DNA of 62,276 nt, taken from positions 1 through 62,276 of the forward strand of contig JBCCNL010000020.1 of the NCBI GenBank assembly GCA_039025855.1, given 5' to 3'. A program made the position numbers and the translations under genes. This stretch comes from JBCCOW01 sp039025855 (lineage in GTDB: Bacteria > Planctomycetota > Phycisphaerae > Phycisphaerales > Phycisphaeraceae). Under the pieces are notes generated by a model. The model did not search any database and was not told where the DNA came from. It saw nothing but the letters and a program-made list of their open reading frames with translations. Numbering within the stretch: position 1 is the stretch's first letter; each line of letters starts with the position of its first letter. Below are positions 8,563 to 16,199 of this stretch, one piece after another.

Positions 8563-9178
8563 TCATTGCGGCAGGGCGTGGCGGGCGACGACGGGTTCGA
8601 GGCTGTGGACTTTGGTGGGGTCGAAGTTGTCGAGGAGGGTGTTGAGCTGTTGCCCGGCGGTGACGAGTTGGTCGTCGGTGGCGGCTTTGATGTCTTCGTA
8701 GTCGCCGGGGAGGACGTCGTGGACGGCGAAGGGGGGCAGCCAGTGCATGCCGCAGAAGTAGGCGGTTTGCTGCAGGGGGCGGAGGAGTTCGGGCACGGTG
8801 AAGTTGTTGTAGCCGCCGGACTGGTAGCTGGGGGCGCTGCCGCCGACGGTGAGGACGGAGAGCCAGTGTTTGCCGTGGAGGGCTTTGCCTTCTTTGGGGG
8901 GGGTAGGCGAAGCCGTAGGTGAGGACCTTGTCTTCCCACTGCTTCATGAGGGCGGGGGTGGAGTACCAGTAGAAGGGGTGTTGGAAGACGATGAGGTCGT
9001 GGTCGACGAGGAGTTGTTGTTCGCGGTCGACGTCGATGTTGAAGTCGGGGTAGTGCTGGTACTGGTCGTTGACCGTGAGGTTGTCGCGGTGCTTGATGGC
9101 ATCGAGGAGGGCGCGGTTGCCGCGGGAGTTTTGGAGGTCTTCGTGGAAGAGGTTGAGGAGGATTCTGGGTTGGGGCAT
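8563..9178 (-). pseudogene. Flavodoxin-like NAD(P)H oxidoreductase (KefF/MdaB type) with a frameshift
   Basis: From ATG 9178 the protein matches the Flavodoxin_2 family (NAD(P)H:quinone oxidoreductases and KefF/KefG ancillary proteins); the segment VFQHPFYWYSTPALMKQWED is typical. After KVLTYGFAYPP the frame breaks at a run of eight G on the plus strand (8896-8903). With seven, the protein would continue KEGKALHGKHWLSVLTVGG and run in another frame through ELLRPLQQTAYFCGMHW to the stop at 8563. The intact product would be about 205 residues, normal for the family. This is either a sequencing error, a recent mutation, or slippage at the homopolymer. It begins 9 bp after hepT, so it probably shares its transcript. 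Confidence 0.85.
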
Positions 9179-9187
9179 CGAACGTTT

Positions 9188-9550
9188 CTACTCCGTAGCT
9201 TCGGGCGGATCGGGGACGAGTGGCACGAGTTGATCGATGAGGCTGGGGATGTGTTGTGTGGCGACACGCCAGATTTTCTCGTCGATGACCTCTCCGTATT
9301 CGTGGGCGAGGATGTGACGCTGAGCGATGATGGGTCGCCAAGGGATTTCGGGGTGGGCGTCTTGGAAGTCTTGGGTGATGTGTCGGGCGGCTTCGCCGAT
9401 GAGTTCGATACGACGCTCGGTGGCGAGGCGGAAGTCGTCGTCGGCCTGGAACTGTGAGAACGTCGCACCGGTCATGCGTGACACGACCTGTTCGGCGTAG
9501 AAAAGCATGTCCGCAAGGTATGCGGCGTTATCGCTGGGCTCAGGCGGCAT
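9188..9550 (-). CDS. hepT: HepT-like ribonuclease toxin (DUF86)
   Basis: This 120-residue all-helical protein has the HEPN RNase motif R-X4-H-X-Y in QRHILAHEYG near residue 80, plus the upstream LIGEAARHI helix typical of HepT. In the MntA-HepT system HepT cleaves RNA, and MntA neutralises it by adding AMP to the tyrosine of this motif. The gene overlaps the 3' end of the upstream nucleotidyltransferase gene by 11 bp, as expected for a co-translated toxin-antitoxin pair. All motif residues are present, so the toxin is probably functional. Confidence 0.92.
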   Translation of the reverse strand: MPPEPSDNAAYLADMLFYAEQVVSRMTGATFSQFQADDDFRLATERRIELIGEAARHITQDFQDAHPEIPWRPIIAQRHILAHEYGEVIDEKIWRVATQHIPSLIDQLVPLVPDPPEATE

Positions 9551-9857
9551 GGATCACTCTGCGCTCGCGGAGGATGCGGTGGCGGCGGAAAGGATTCCGC
9601 AGCGACTCCTTGACGACGAGGTCGATTGGTCGGCCGAGGATGGCCCGGAGATCGTCCTTCATCGCCGGCCAGTCCCAGTAGTCCCAGTCGGCGTCGGGAG
9701 CGAAGGAGATCAGGACATCGATGTCGCTGTCGGGTCGGAAGTCGTCACGCAGGACTGAGCCGAAGAGTGAGAGTTCATTGATACCCCAGCGTGTGCAGAA
9801 GTCCGCAATCGCTTGGGTATTCGTGCTGATCGAGGGATGCAAGGTCTCGTCCGGCAT
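9540..9857 (-). CDS. mntA: MntA-type nucleotidyltransferase antitoxin
   Basis: The 105-residue protein carries the minimal nucleotidyltransferase motif GS-X10-D-X-D, seen as FGSVLRDDFRPDSDIDVL near residue 32, with a third acidic residue in DLVVKE. This is the MNT family that AMPylates and silences HepT toxins. It is the first gene of the pair and overlaps hepT by 11 bp. ATG 9857 is used; a shorter start is possible but would trim only the disordered N terminus. The unit sits beside the RAYT patch, consistent with accessory DNA. Confidence 0.9.
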   Translation of the reverse strand: MPDETLHPSISTNTQAIADFCTRWGINELSLFGSVLRDDFRPDSDIDVLISFAPDADWDYWDWPAMKDDLRAILGRPIDLVVKESLRNPFRRHRILRERRVIHAA

Positions 9858-9899
9858 CAGTGCATGTTACCGAGGGCCTTAAGCGATGGGCATTCAGGT

Positions 9900-11396
9900 T
9901 TACATGACGCCGGCGGAGCCGGTGAGGATGGGGGCGTCGACGAACTCGCGGGGGTCGGTGACGTGGCCGGTGAGGGCGGAGGCGGCGGCGGTGAGGGGGG
10001 AGGCGAGGTAGACGCCGGCTTCTTTGTGGCCCATGCGGCCGGGGAAGTTGCGGTTGGTGGTGGAGATGCAGAGCAGGGGTTCGTTGAGTCGGCCGAAGGT
10101 GTCGGAGGGTCCGCCGAGGCAGGCGGCGCAGGAGGCGGCGCCCATCATGCAGCCGGCGTCGACGAGGGCTTGCTCGATAGAGGTGTTGGGGTTGAAGCGG
10201 TCGTCGGACGCGACGGGGGAGACGCTTTTGCCGGAGCTGCGGAGGTTGTCGTCTTGGGCGGAGGCGTCGGCGGGGGTTTGGCCGAGAGGCAGGCCGTAGA
10301 GGTTGAGGCGCTGCATGTCGGCGTGGACCTCGGTGGAGCCGGGAACGACGAAGGAGGGGATTTTGACTTGTTTGCCGTAGAGGATGGCGGCGGCGAAGAT
10401 CATGTCGGTGATTTTGCCGCCGGTGCAGGAGCCGATGTAGGCGCGGTGGAGCTTGACGTCGGAGCACTCGCGGGCCAGCTTGGTGTTGTCGGGGGAGTGG
10501 GGGGCGGCGACGAGGGGCTCGAAGTTGGCGAGGTCCCACTCGCGGGTGTAGCAGTAGGAGGCGCCGGCGTCCTCTTCGAAGACGGTCCAGTCGGGGCGGT
10601 TGGAGCGGGCGCGGACGTAGGTGAGGGTTTTTTCGTCGACGTCGCAGATGCCGTTCTTGCCGCCGGCCTCGATGGCCATGTTGGTGAGGGTCATGCGGTC
10701 TTCGAGGGAGAGGGAGCTGATGCCGTCTCCGGTGAAGTACATGGCTTTGTAGGTGGCGCCGGCGAAGCCGATGTCGCCGATGACGGCGAGGATGAGGTCC
10801 TTGGCGGTGAGGTAGGGGGGGATCTCGCCGTGGAAGACGAACTTCATGGTGGGCGGGACTTTGAGCCAGGTTTTGCCGGTGCCCATGGTGAAGGCGGCGT
10901 CGGTGTTGCCGACGCCGGTGGCGAATTGGCCAAAGGCCCCGGCGGTGCAGGTATGGGAGTCGGTGCCGAGGAGGATTTCGCCGGGTCGGCAGTGGCCTTC
11001 CTCGGGGAGGGCTTTGTGGCAGACGCCCTTGTAGTTGGTCTTAGTCGGGTCTTTGTAGGGGCTGGGCATGCCCGGGTTCATGTTGATGAAATCGGGGTCG
11101 TAGTAGTATTTGATGTCTTGTTCTTTAACGAAGTCGCGCAGCGTTTGGATGTTGCGGTGGCACTTTTCGTCGGCGGTGAAGATGTAGTGGTCGGGGATGA
11201 TGGGGATGCGGGTGTTGTCCCAGACCTTGGCGTTTTGTCCGAACTCTTTCTTGAAGATGCCGATGGTGCCGGGGCCGCAGACGTCGTGGGTCATTAGGGT
11301 TTGCACGTTTACCCAGACGTTGTCGCCGGGTGCGACATGCGTATTGCCGGCGTGGGCGGCGAAGATCTGTTCGGTTAATGTCATGGGGCGGGGCAT
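9900..11396 (-). CDS. leuC: 3-isopropylmalate dehydratase large subunit / homoaconitase family
   Basis: The 498-residue protein has the aconitase-fold signatures: LGTDSHTCTAGAFGQFATGVG, the first cluster cysteine in IGSCTGGKITDM, and a second cysteine group in DAGCMMGAASCAACLG, followed by STTNRNFPGRMG. It isomerises 2-isopropylmalate to 3-isopropylmalate in leucine synthesis, together with a small subunit (LeuD) that is not in the window. About 35 polar residues (from PADASAQDDN to FNPNTS, nt 10170-10290) are inserted ahead of the second cysteine group compared with the usual LeuC. A related homoaconitase role cannot be excluded. It diverges from thuA. Confidence 0.88.
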   Translation of the reverse strand: MPRPMTLTEQIFAAHAGNTHVAPGDNVWVNVQTLMTHDVCGPGTIGIFKKEFGQNAKVWDNTRIPIIPDHYIFTADEKCHRNIQTLRDFVKEQDIKYYYDPDFINMNPGMPSPYKDPTKTNYKGVCHKALPEEGHCRPGEILLGTDSHTCTAGAFGQFATGVGNTDAAFTMGTGKTWLKVPPTMKFVFHGEIPPYLTAKDLILAVIGDIGFAGATYKAMYFTGDGISSLSLEDRMTLTNMAIEAGGKNGICDVDEKTLTYVRARSNRPDWTVFEEDAGASYCYTREWDLANFEPLVAAPHSPDNTKLARECSDVKLHRAYIGSCTGGKITDMIFAAAILYGKQVKIPSFVVPGSTEVHADMQRLNLYGLPLGQTPADASAQDDNLRSSGKSVSPVASDDRFNPNTSIEQALVDAGCMMGAASCAACLGGPSDTFGRLNEPLLCISTTNRNFPGRMGHKEAGVYLASPLTAAASALTGHVTDPREFVDAPILTGSAGVM

Positions 11397-11573
11397 AGCA
11401 GAGCAAGTATAGGCGATGAACGCGCGGATTCGAGGGGGTTTGCGTACGGATGGAGCTTGCGGCCGGCGGGGTGATCGGGCGTGTTTCGGCTGGGCGGTGG
11501 TGGCTGGGCGGGTCAGTCGATAGCATTCGCGGTCCGGCCCTGACCCTCTGCCACTGAACGAAGGACTACTGCA

Positions 11574-12446
11574 ATGAGCCAGCCGCTACGCGTGACCGTT
11601 TGGCACGAATACCGCCATGACAATCCGGAGGGGCCGAAGCCGAACAAGCGTTGTATGGAGCTGTACCCCGACGGGATGCATGCGGTGAAGAAGGCGGCGA
11701 TCGAGGAGCACCTGGGCTCAGATGCTGTGGTGACGACGGCGACGCTGGATCAGGACGCGGACCACGGGCTGAGCGATGAGCTCTTGGCGAACACCGATGT
11801 GATGACGTGGTGGGGCCATTGTGCGCACGGCGAAGTCAAAGAAGAGTGGGCAAGCAAGGTTGCCCAGCGGGTGCGTGAAGGGATGGGGTTAGTCGTGCTG
11901 CATTCGGGGCACTACGCGAAGCCGTTTACGAAGCTGATGGGGACGAACTGCCACCTGCGTTGGCGGGAGGCGGCGGAGAAGGAGCGGCTGTGGGTGGTGA
12001 GCCCGGGGCATCCGATTACCGCAGGGCTGGGCAAGGACCGCATCGAGCTGCCGGAGACGGAGATGTATGGCGAGCACTTCGACATCCCGGACCCGGACGA
12101 GCTGGTGTTTGTCTCGTGGTTTGAGGGGGGTGAGGTGTTTCGGAGCGGGTGTGTATGGAAGCGTGGCGCGGGGAAGGTGTTCTACTTCCGGCCGGGGCAT
12201 GAGACGTTCCCGATCTATTACCACGACGATGTGCGTCGGGTGTTGGCGAACGGGGTGCGGTATGTGGCGCCGGCGTGGGGTTCGGGGACGCCGGTGGTCC
12301 CGGCGCGGGGCGAGGCGTATGACGGTGCCAATCCTGGTGCGGCGTCGGGCGGGGTGGTGCCGTACCGGTCGGGGTCGCCGAACATTGCGGAACCGATGTC
12401 GCCGATCGCGGGGGAGCACGAAGTGGATGACAGCCTGCACGCGTGA
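11574..12446 (+). CDS. ThuA domain-containing protein (trehalose utilisation family)
   Basis: The 290-residue protein begins with VTVWHEYRHDN and contains the class I glutamine-amidotransferase-like fold typical of ThuA: VMTWWGHCAHGEV, GLVVLHSGHYAKPF and the C-terminal GKVFYFRPGHETFPIY. ThuA proteins are linked to disaccharide oxidation in rhizobia, but planctomycetes have many copies of uncertain role. An AAGGA ribosome binding site at 11561 lies 8 bp before ATG 11574. The last 45 residues are low in complexity and probably disordered. No signal peptide is visible, so it is probably cytoplasmic. Confidence 0.9.
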   Translation: MSQPLRVTVWHEYRHDNPEGPKPNKRCMELYPDGMHAVKKAAIEEHLGSDAVVTTATLDQDADHGLSDELLANTDVMTWWGHCAHGEVKEEWASKVAQRVREGMGLVVLHSGHYAKPFTKLMGTNCHLRWREAAEKERLWVVSPGHPITAGLGKDRIELPETEMYGEHFDIPDPDELVFVSWFEGGEVFRSGCVWKRGAGKVFYFRPGHETFPIYYHDDVRRVLANGVRYVAPAWGSGTPVVPARGEAYDGANPGAASGGVVPYRSGSPNIAEPMSPIAGEHEVDDSLHA

Positions 12447-12511
12447 GCGTGTGGGGCGTGAGTGGATGTGGCTCGCAAGCGCGTCGTTTGCTGTGGGCGT
12501 GGGTTAGATGA

Positions 12512-12892
12512 TCAGCCGCCAAGGCCGCCGGGCAGAGCGGGCACGTTCCCGCCGGTGAACTTGCCGGCGAGCTCGGTGACCTTCGCCTGGAGGTCGGCGG
12601 GGAGCTGATCCTTCATGGCGACAAGCTTGTCGAAGAGCTCTTTGGCTTCGGTGATCTTGTTTTCGCCGAGGAGGGATTCGACTTTGGCGATGGCGTCCTT
12701 GGGTTCCATGCCGAGGCTGGCGGCGAGGTCACCGGCGGCCTTGGCGGCGTCTCCACCCTGCTGGATCAGGGACTTGCTTTCGCCTTCGGCTGAGCTGGCG
12801 GCGTCGTCGGTGGTGGTCCCGTCGCCGCAGCCGATGGCGAAGCCGAGGGTTGCGGTGAGGGTGAGGGCGGTGAGGAGTGAACGGGTGGACAT
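12512..12892 (-). CDS. Small predicted lipoprotein
   Basis: The 126-residue protein starts with a lipoprotein signal peptide ending in the lipobox FAIGC, so the mature chain would be lipid-anchored at the cysteine near residue 22. The rest is acidic and helical, with heptad-like segments (KVESLLGENKITEAKELFDKL) and a Gly/Pro tail. AAGGAGG lies about 8 bp before ATG 12892, a strong ribosome binding site. I do not recognise a family. It follows the mscS gene on the same strand with 42 bp between, so co-transcription is possible. Confidence 0.75.
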   Translation of the reverse strand: MSTRSLLTALTLTATLGFAIGCGDGTTTDDAASSAEGESKSLIQQGGDAAKAAGDLAASLGMEPKDAIAKVESLLGENKITEAKELFDKLVAMKDQLPADLQAKVTELAGKFTGGNVPALPGGLGG

Positions 12893-12934
12893 GGGTGGGG
12901 CCTCCTTGGGGTTGGGCGGGTGAGCTAGCTGATT

Positions 12935-13846
12935 TTAGCCTTGGGTATTGTGGACTTGGCCGTCGAGGTGGACATCCATCTGGGGGAAGGGGATGCCGAT
13001 GCCGGCGGCGTCGAGCTTCTCTTTGATGTTCTGGGTGAGGGCCTGCTTGACGGCGAGGAAGTCGGCGGCGTTGGCCCAGGCCATGCAGGTCCAGTCGACG
13101 GAGGAGCCGCCGAGGCCTTGGAGGACGACCTTGGACTCGGGGTCGGCAAGGACGCCTTCGGTGGCGGCGATGGCGTCTTCGAGGGCGGCGCGAGTGGCGT
13201 TGATGTCGGCGTCATACGCGGCGCCGACATCGACGGAGACGCGGCGTTGGGGGTGGTAGGTGATGACCTCGATCTGTGAGCCGAAGACGTCGGCGTTGGG
13301 GAAGATGATGCGGCGGTTGTCGAGGGTGTTGGCGAGGGTGGTGAAGAGGTCGATGGCGTCGATCTTGACGGTTTCGCCGGCGATGACGCAGACGTCGCCG
13401 ACCTTGAAGGGCCGGAAGACCAAGAGCATGACGCCGGCGGCGAAGCTGGAGAGGGTGCCCTGGAAGGCGAGGCCGACGGCGAAACCGGCGGCGGCGAGGA
13501 TGGCGGCGAATGCGGTGACCTCGATGCCGAAGCGTCCGAGGACCGCGATGATCGCCACGATCATGATGAGGTAGAAGACAAGCTTGGCGATGAACTTGCC
13601 GAGGGTTTCGTCGACGCGTTTGATGATGGGCGCGGAGATGATTCGGCCGAGGAACTTGCCGATGAAGAAGGCGCCGATGAGGATGGCGATGGCGATGAGG
13701 GCCGGGATGCCGTAGGTCGAGAGCAGATCGGTGGCCCCGCTGGCGGCGGCGGAGATGTCGCCATCGGCGAGAGCGTTGCCGACGTTGCCGGCCTGAGAGC
13801 CGATGTCGGGCTGCGTGTCTTGAGCGAGGGTAAGAGCTGGGGTCAT
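12935..13846 (-). CDS. mscS: Small-conductance mechanosensitive channel (MscS family)
   Basis: The 303-residue protein has an N-terminal signal-like stretch, three membrane helices and the MscS pore helix rich in Ala and Gly (AAAGFAVGLAFQGTLSSFAAG), followed by the beta domain (FRPFKVGDVCVIAGETVKI) and the C-terminal alpha/beta domain (QMDVHLDG). The channel opens on membrane tension to release osmolytes after hypo-osmotic shock. AGGAG precedes ATG 13846 by 6 bp. The length matches E. coli MscS (286 residues) plus a periplasmic N terminus. The lipoprotein downstream may belong to the same transcript. Confidence 0.95.
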   Translation of the reverse strand: MTPALTLAQDTQPDIGSQAGNVGNALADGDISAAASGATDLLSTYGIPALIAIAILIGAFFIGKFLGRIISAPIIKRVDETLGKFIAKLVFYLIMIVAIIAVLGRFGIEVTAFAAILAAAGFAVGLAFQGTLSSFAAGVMLLVFRPFKVGDVCVIAGETVKIDAIDLFTTLANTLDNRRIIFPNADVFGSQIEVITYHPQRRVSVDVGAAYDADINATRAALEDAIAATEGVLADPESKVVLQGLGGSSVDWTCMAWANAADFLAVKQALTQNIKEKLDAAGIGIPFPQMDVHLDGQVHNTQG

Positions 13847-13970
13847 GTCGTTCTCCTGGAGCGCCTTGCGGGATCTTGCGTTAGTGGGCGGGTTTCATAC
13901 CGCAGAGAGCGAAAATAGAAGGTTCGGCGTGGCGGAGCAACCCGAATTGAACGCAGTTTTTTACGTGGGC

Positions 13971-14990
13971 TTAGGGATGCGGCGCGGGTTGCTGCATGGA
14001 GAGGCAGTGGAGGGCGCCGAGGCCGACGATGAGGTGCTGGGCGGGGATGGGCACGACGGTGAAATCGTTGGGCAGGGCAGTTTCGAGGACGCGGCAGGCG
14101 GGGTCGTCGGTGGCCTGATTGAAGACGGGAACGAAGCAGTGGCGGTTGGCGAGGAGGAAGTTGGCGTAGGAGGCGGGGAGGGGTTGGCGGTCGGAGCCCA
14201 CAGAAGGCTGCGCCATCTGTGGGCTTTGGGGGAAGTCGTAATAGATTGGTTGAGGGGCTGGAAGTTCCAGGAGGTGGAAGGGGGATCGGTCGAGGTCGCG
14301 GGCTTGTCGGAGGGCGTGGAGGTTGGCGGCGGTGGCGGCGTGGTCGGGGTGGCCTGGGTGGGCGGTGACGGCAACGAGGGTGTTCGGGGTGGTGAAACGG
14401 GCAAGGTCGTCGATGTGGCCGTCGGTGTCGTCGCCGGCGAGGGCGTGAGGGAGCCAGACGATTTGCTGGACGCCGAGGGTGTGTTGGAGGTGGGCTTCGA
14501 GCTGGGGCTGGGTGAGGTGGGGGTTGCGGTTGGGGTGGAGGAGGCAGGCGGAGGTGGTGAGCAGGGTGCCGTGGCCGTTGGTCTCGATGGAACCGCCCTC
14601 GAGGACGAGGTCGTGGGTGGTGAGAGGGAGGTCGAGGGCGGCGGCGAGTTTTTCGGGGACCGCGTTGTCGAGGGGGCGGGGTTCGTATTTGTTGCCCCAG
14701 GTGTTGAAGGTGTGGTTTTGGATAGAGAGGTTGTAGGTTGTAGGTTGTAGTTCGTAGGTGGGTTGATCGAAGGTGAAGAGGGGGCCGAAGTCGCGGATCC
14801 AAGAATCGTTGGTGGGGATGCCGAGGTCGGCGGGGGTGCGGACGTTGATGCCGGCCTGTTGCATGGCGGTGCACCAGTCGGCGTGTTGCTGTTGGGCCTG
14901 ATCGAAGCAGCCGGGCCAGGTCTCGGGGTTGTGCGGGGGGACGACCCAGACGGCGTCAACGGGGTGCCACTCGGTGGGGAGATAGGGCAT
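13971..14990 (-). CDS. aguA: Agmatine deiminase
   Basis: The protein belongs to the peptidyl-arginine/agmatine deiminase family: MPYLPTEWHPVDAVWVVPP at the start, NDSWIRDFGP, the substrate motif LEGGSIETNGHGTLL, and a GDDTDGHIDD catalytic stretch with His and Asp. The nucleophile Cys is in GLGALHCLSMQQP at the C terminus. It converts agmatine to N-carbamoylputrescine. I use ATG 14990 because the nine upstream residues (from 15017) are basic and come from a repeat. A palindrome at 14196-14224 encodes a stretch in a loop (PQMAQPSVGSD), and a heptanucleotide array at 14730-14757 encodes YELQPTTYNL. aguB lies directly upstream. Confidence 0.92.
   Translation of the reverse strand: MPYLPTEWHPVDAVWVVPPHNPETWPGCFDQAQQQHADWCTAMQQAGINVRTPADLGIPTNDSWIRDFGPLFTFDQPTYELQPTTYNLSIQNHTFNTWGNKYEPRPLDNAVPEKLAAALDLPLTTHDLVLEGGSIETNGHGTLLTTSACLLHPNRNPHLTQPQLEAHLQHTLGVQQIVWLPHALAGDDTDGHIDDLARFTTPNTLVAVTAHPGHPDHAATAANLHALRQARDLDRSPFHLLELPAPQPIYYDFPQSPQMAQPSVGSDRQPLPASYANFLLANRHCFVPVFNQATDDPACRVLETALPNDFTVVPIPAQHLIVGLGALHCLSMQQPAPHP
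14196..14224. repeat. Palindrome inside aguA
   Basis: GCCCACAGA and TCTGTGGGC form a 9-bp stem around an 11-nt loop, followed by TTT. It is in frame within aguA, in a surface-loop region, and belongs to the dispersed palindromes with a GCTTT or GCTAAA tail. Confidence 0.7.
14730..14757. repeat. Heptanucleotide array inside aguA
   Basis: Three perfect GTTGTAG units followed by TTCGTAG (CTACAAC and CTACGAA on the coding strand). The unit follows the same NNNNTAG pattern as the arrays that abut the starts of aguB, ppc, sbtA and rbsK, but here it is translated. Confidence 0.75.
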
Positions 14991-15003
14991 GTTTTTAGCT
15001 GGG

Positions 15004-15133
15004 TTTTTTAGCCGCAAAGAGGCGCAAGAAATACAAAAAGAGAATGTTGGTCTATTCGGTATCTGGCGGTGAGGGCTACGTCATTCATGGGTTTGTTTTT
15101 TGCGTTCTTCTGCGCTTCCTTGCGGCTAAAAAA
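15004..15133. repeat. Inverted repeat pair of AGCCGCAA type between aguB and aguA
   Basis: The arm at 15004-15040 (TTTTTTAGCCGCAAAGAGGC) is matched by an inverted arm at 15095-15133, which reads toward TTGCGGCTAAAAAAC. Together they could fold into a long hairpin in the whole aguB-aguA gap, beginning at the aguB stop codon. I recall similar 'agccgcaaag..gcgcaaag' repeats as scattered intergenic elements in many bacterial genomes, planctomycetes included. It may act as a processing or attenuation structure between the two genes. Confidence 0.7.
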
Positions 15134-16048
15134 CTAGTCCAAATAGCGGTTGAGGAGGCCGGCGTAGGTGTCGGGTCGGCGGTCGCGGAGGAAGGGCCAG
15201 CCGCGGCGTTGGGTTTCGATGAGGTCGAAGTCGAGGTCGACGAGGAGGGCCTGGTTGTCGGTGGGGGAGGCTTCGGCGAGGACCTGGCCGTCGGGGGCGA
15301 CGACGAAGGAGCGTCCCCAGAAGTGGAGGTCGTGTTCGATGCCGGGGCGGTTGATGGCGGCGACGAAGACGCCGTTGGCGATGGCGTGGGAGCGGATCAT
15401 GGTGTGCCAGGCGTCGTGTTGGATGTGGGCGAGGTCGGTGTCGCCGAGGTGGGGTTGCGTCGGGTGATTGAAGTGGCCGATGGCGGTGGGGTAGAGGATG
15501 AGCTGGGCGCCGGCGAGGGCGGCGAGGCGGGCGGGCTCGGGGAACCACTGGTCCCAGCAGAGGAGGTTGGCGAGCTGGGCGTGGGGGGTGTGGACTGTCG
15601 GGGCGCATCCCGCTGAAGCGGGATGGCCTGGGGCGGGTGGGGGGTCGCCGGGGGTGAAGTAGTATTTTTCGTAGAAGCGGGGGTCGTGGGGGATGTGGGT
15701 TTTGCGGTAGAGGCCGAGGGGTTGGCCGGTGGGGGACAGGGTGAGGGTGGTGTTGTGGTAGAGGCCCGGGGCGCGTTTCTCGAAGAGGGAGGAGACGAGT
15801 GTGATGCGGAGTTCGGCGGCGAGGTGGGCCAGGCGCTGTGAGGTGGGGCCGGGGATAGGCTCGGCGAGGTCGAAGTTGGACTCGTCTTCGGTTTGGGGGA
15901 AGTAGGGGGAGGCGAAGAGCTCCTGGGTGGCGACGATGTGGGCGCCCCGGGCGGCGGCGTCGCGGATGAGGGTCTCGGCGGTGTCGAGGTGACTCTTGGG
16001 GTCTGCGTCGGGGGGGCAGGCGTGTTGGATGAGGGCGAGGCGGGGCAT
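15134..16048 (-). CDS. aguB: N-carbamoylputrescine amidase (carbon-nitrogen hydrolase)
   Basis: The 304-residue nitrilase-superfamily protein has the Glu-Lys-Cys triad: Glu in ATQELFASPYF, Lys in YRKTHIPHDP and Cys in LLCWDQWFPEPAR. It releases CO2 and NH3 from N-carbamoylputrescine to give putrescine, completing the route begun by AguA in the next gene. ATG 16048 fits the family N terminus (MPRLALIQHACPPDAD). A palindrome at 15606-15625 is translated as GHPASAG in the loop before the catalytic cysteine. No Shine-Dalgarno motif is present; instead a five-unit heptanucleotide array directly abuts the start codon. Confidence 0.93.
   Translation of the reverse strand: MPRLALIQHACPPDADPKSHLDTAETLIRDAAARGAHIVATQELFASPYFPQTEDESNFDLAEPIPGPTSQRLAHLAAELRITLVSSLFEKRAPGLYHNTTLTLSPTGQPLGLYRKTHIPHDPRFYEKYYFTPGDPPPAPGHPASAGCAPTVHTPHAQLANLLCWDQWFPEPARLAALAGAQLILYPTAIGHFNHPTQPHLGDTDLAHIQHDAWHTMIRSHAIANGVFVAAINRPGIEHDLHFWGRSFVVAPDGQVLAEASPTDNQALLVDLDFDLIETQRRGWPFLRDRRPDTYAGLLNRYLD
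15606..15625. repeat. Palindrome inside aguB
   Basis: CATCCCGCT-GA-AGCGGGATG, followed by GCCT. It is in frame within aguB and is shared almost exactly with the palindrome that contains the stop codon of the aldehyde dehydrogenase gene (59907-59930). Confidence 0.8.
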
Positions 16049-16083
16049 GTGTTAGGCGCTAGTGGTTAGGGGTTAGGCGCTAG
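16049..16083. repeat. Heptanucleotide array abutting the aguB start codon
   Basis: Five units on the plus strand (GTGTTAG, GCGCTAG, TGGTTAG, GGGTTAG, GCGCTAG) begin at the base next to the ATG complement. In the coding sense this is CTAGCGC, CTAACCC, CTAACCA, CTAGCGC, CTAACAC and then ATG. No ribosome binding site is visible in it. Confidence 0.8.
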
Positions 16084-16199
16084 GTTTGGGCACTGGAGGT
16101 TAAGTGGGGTCGGGGAGGGGCCGATAAGTGTGGTGGTCCAGAGGCGGGAGGGTCGGGGTAGGGTTGCGCTTGCTGGCTTTTGGAGGCGGAGACTGGGCT

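Noticed and set aside
8033..9178. 381-residue frame continuing past the G run
   Set aside because: After the run the product is Arg/Pro-rich and includes translated REP sequence; the true continuation is in another frame.
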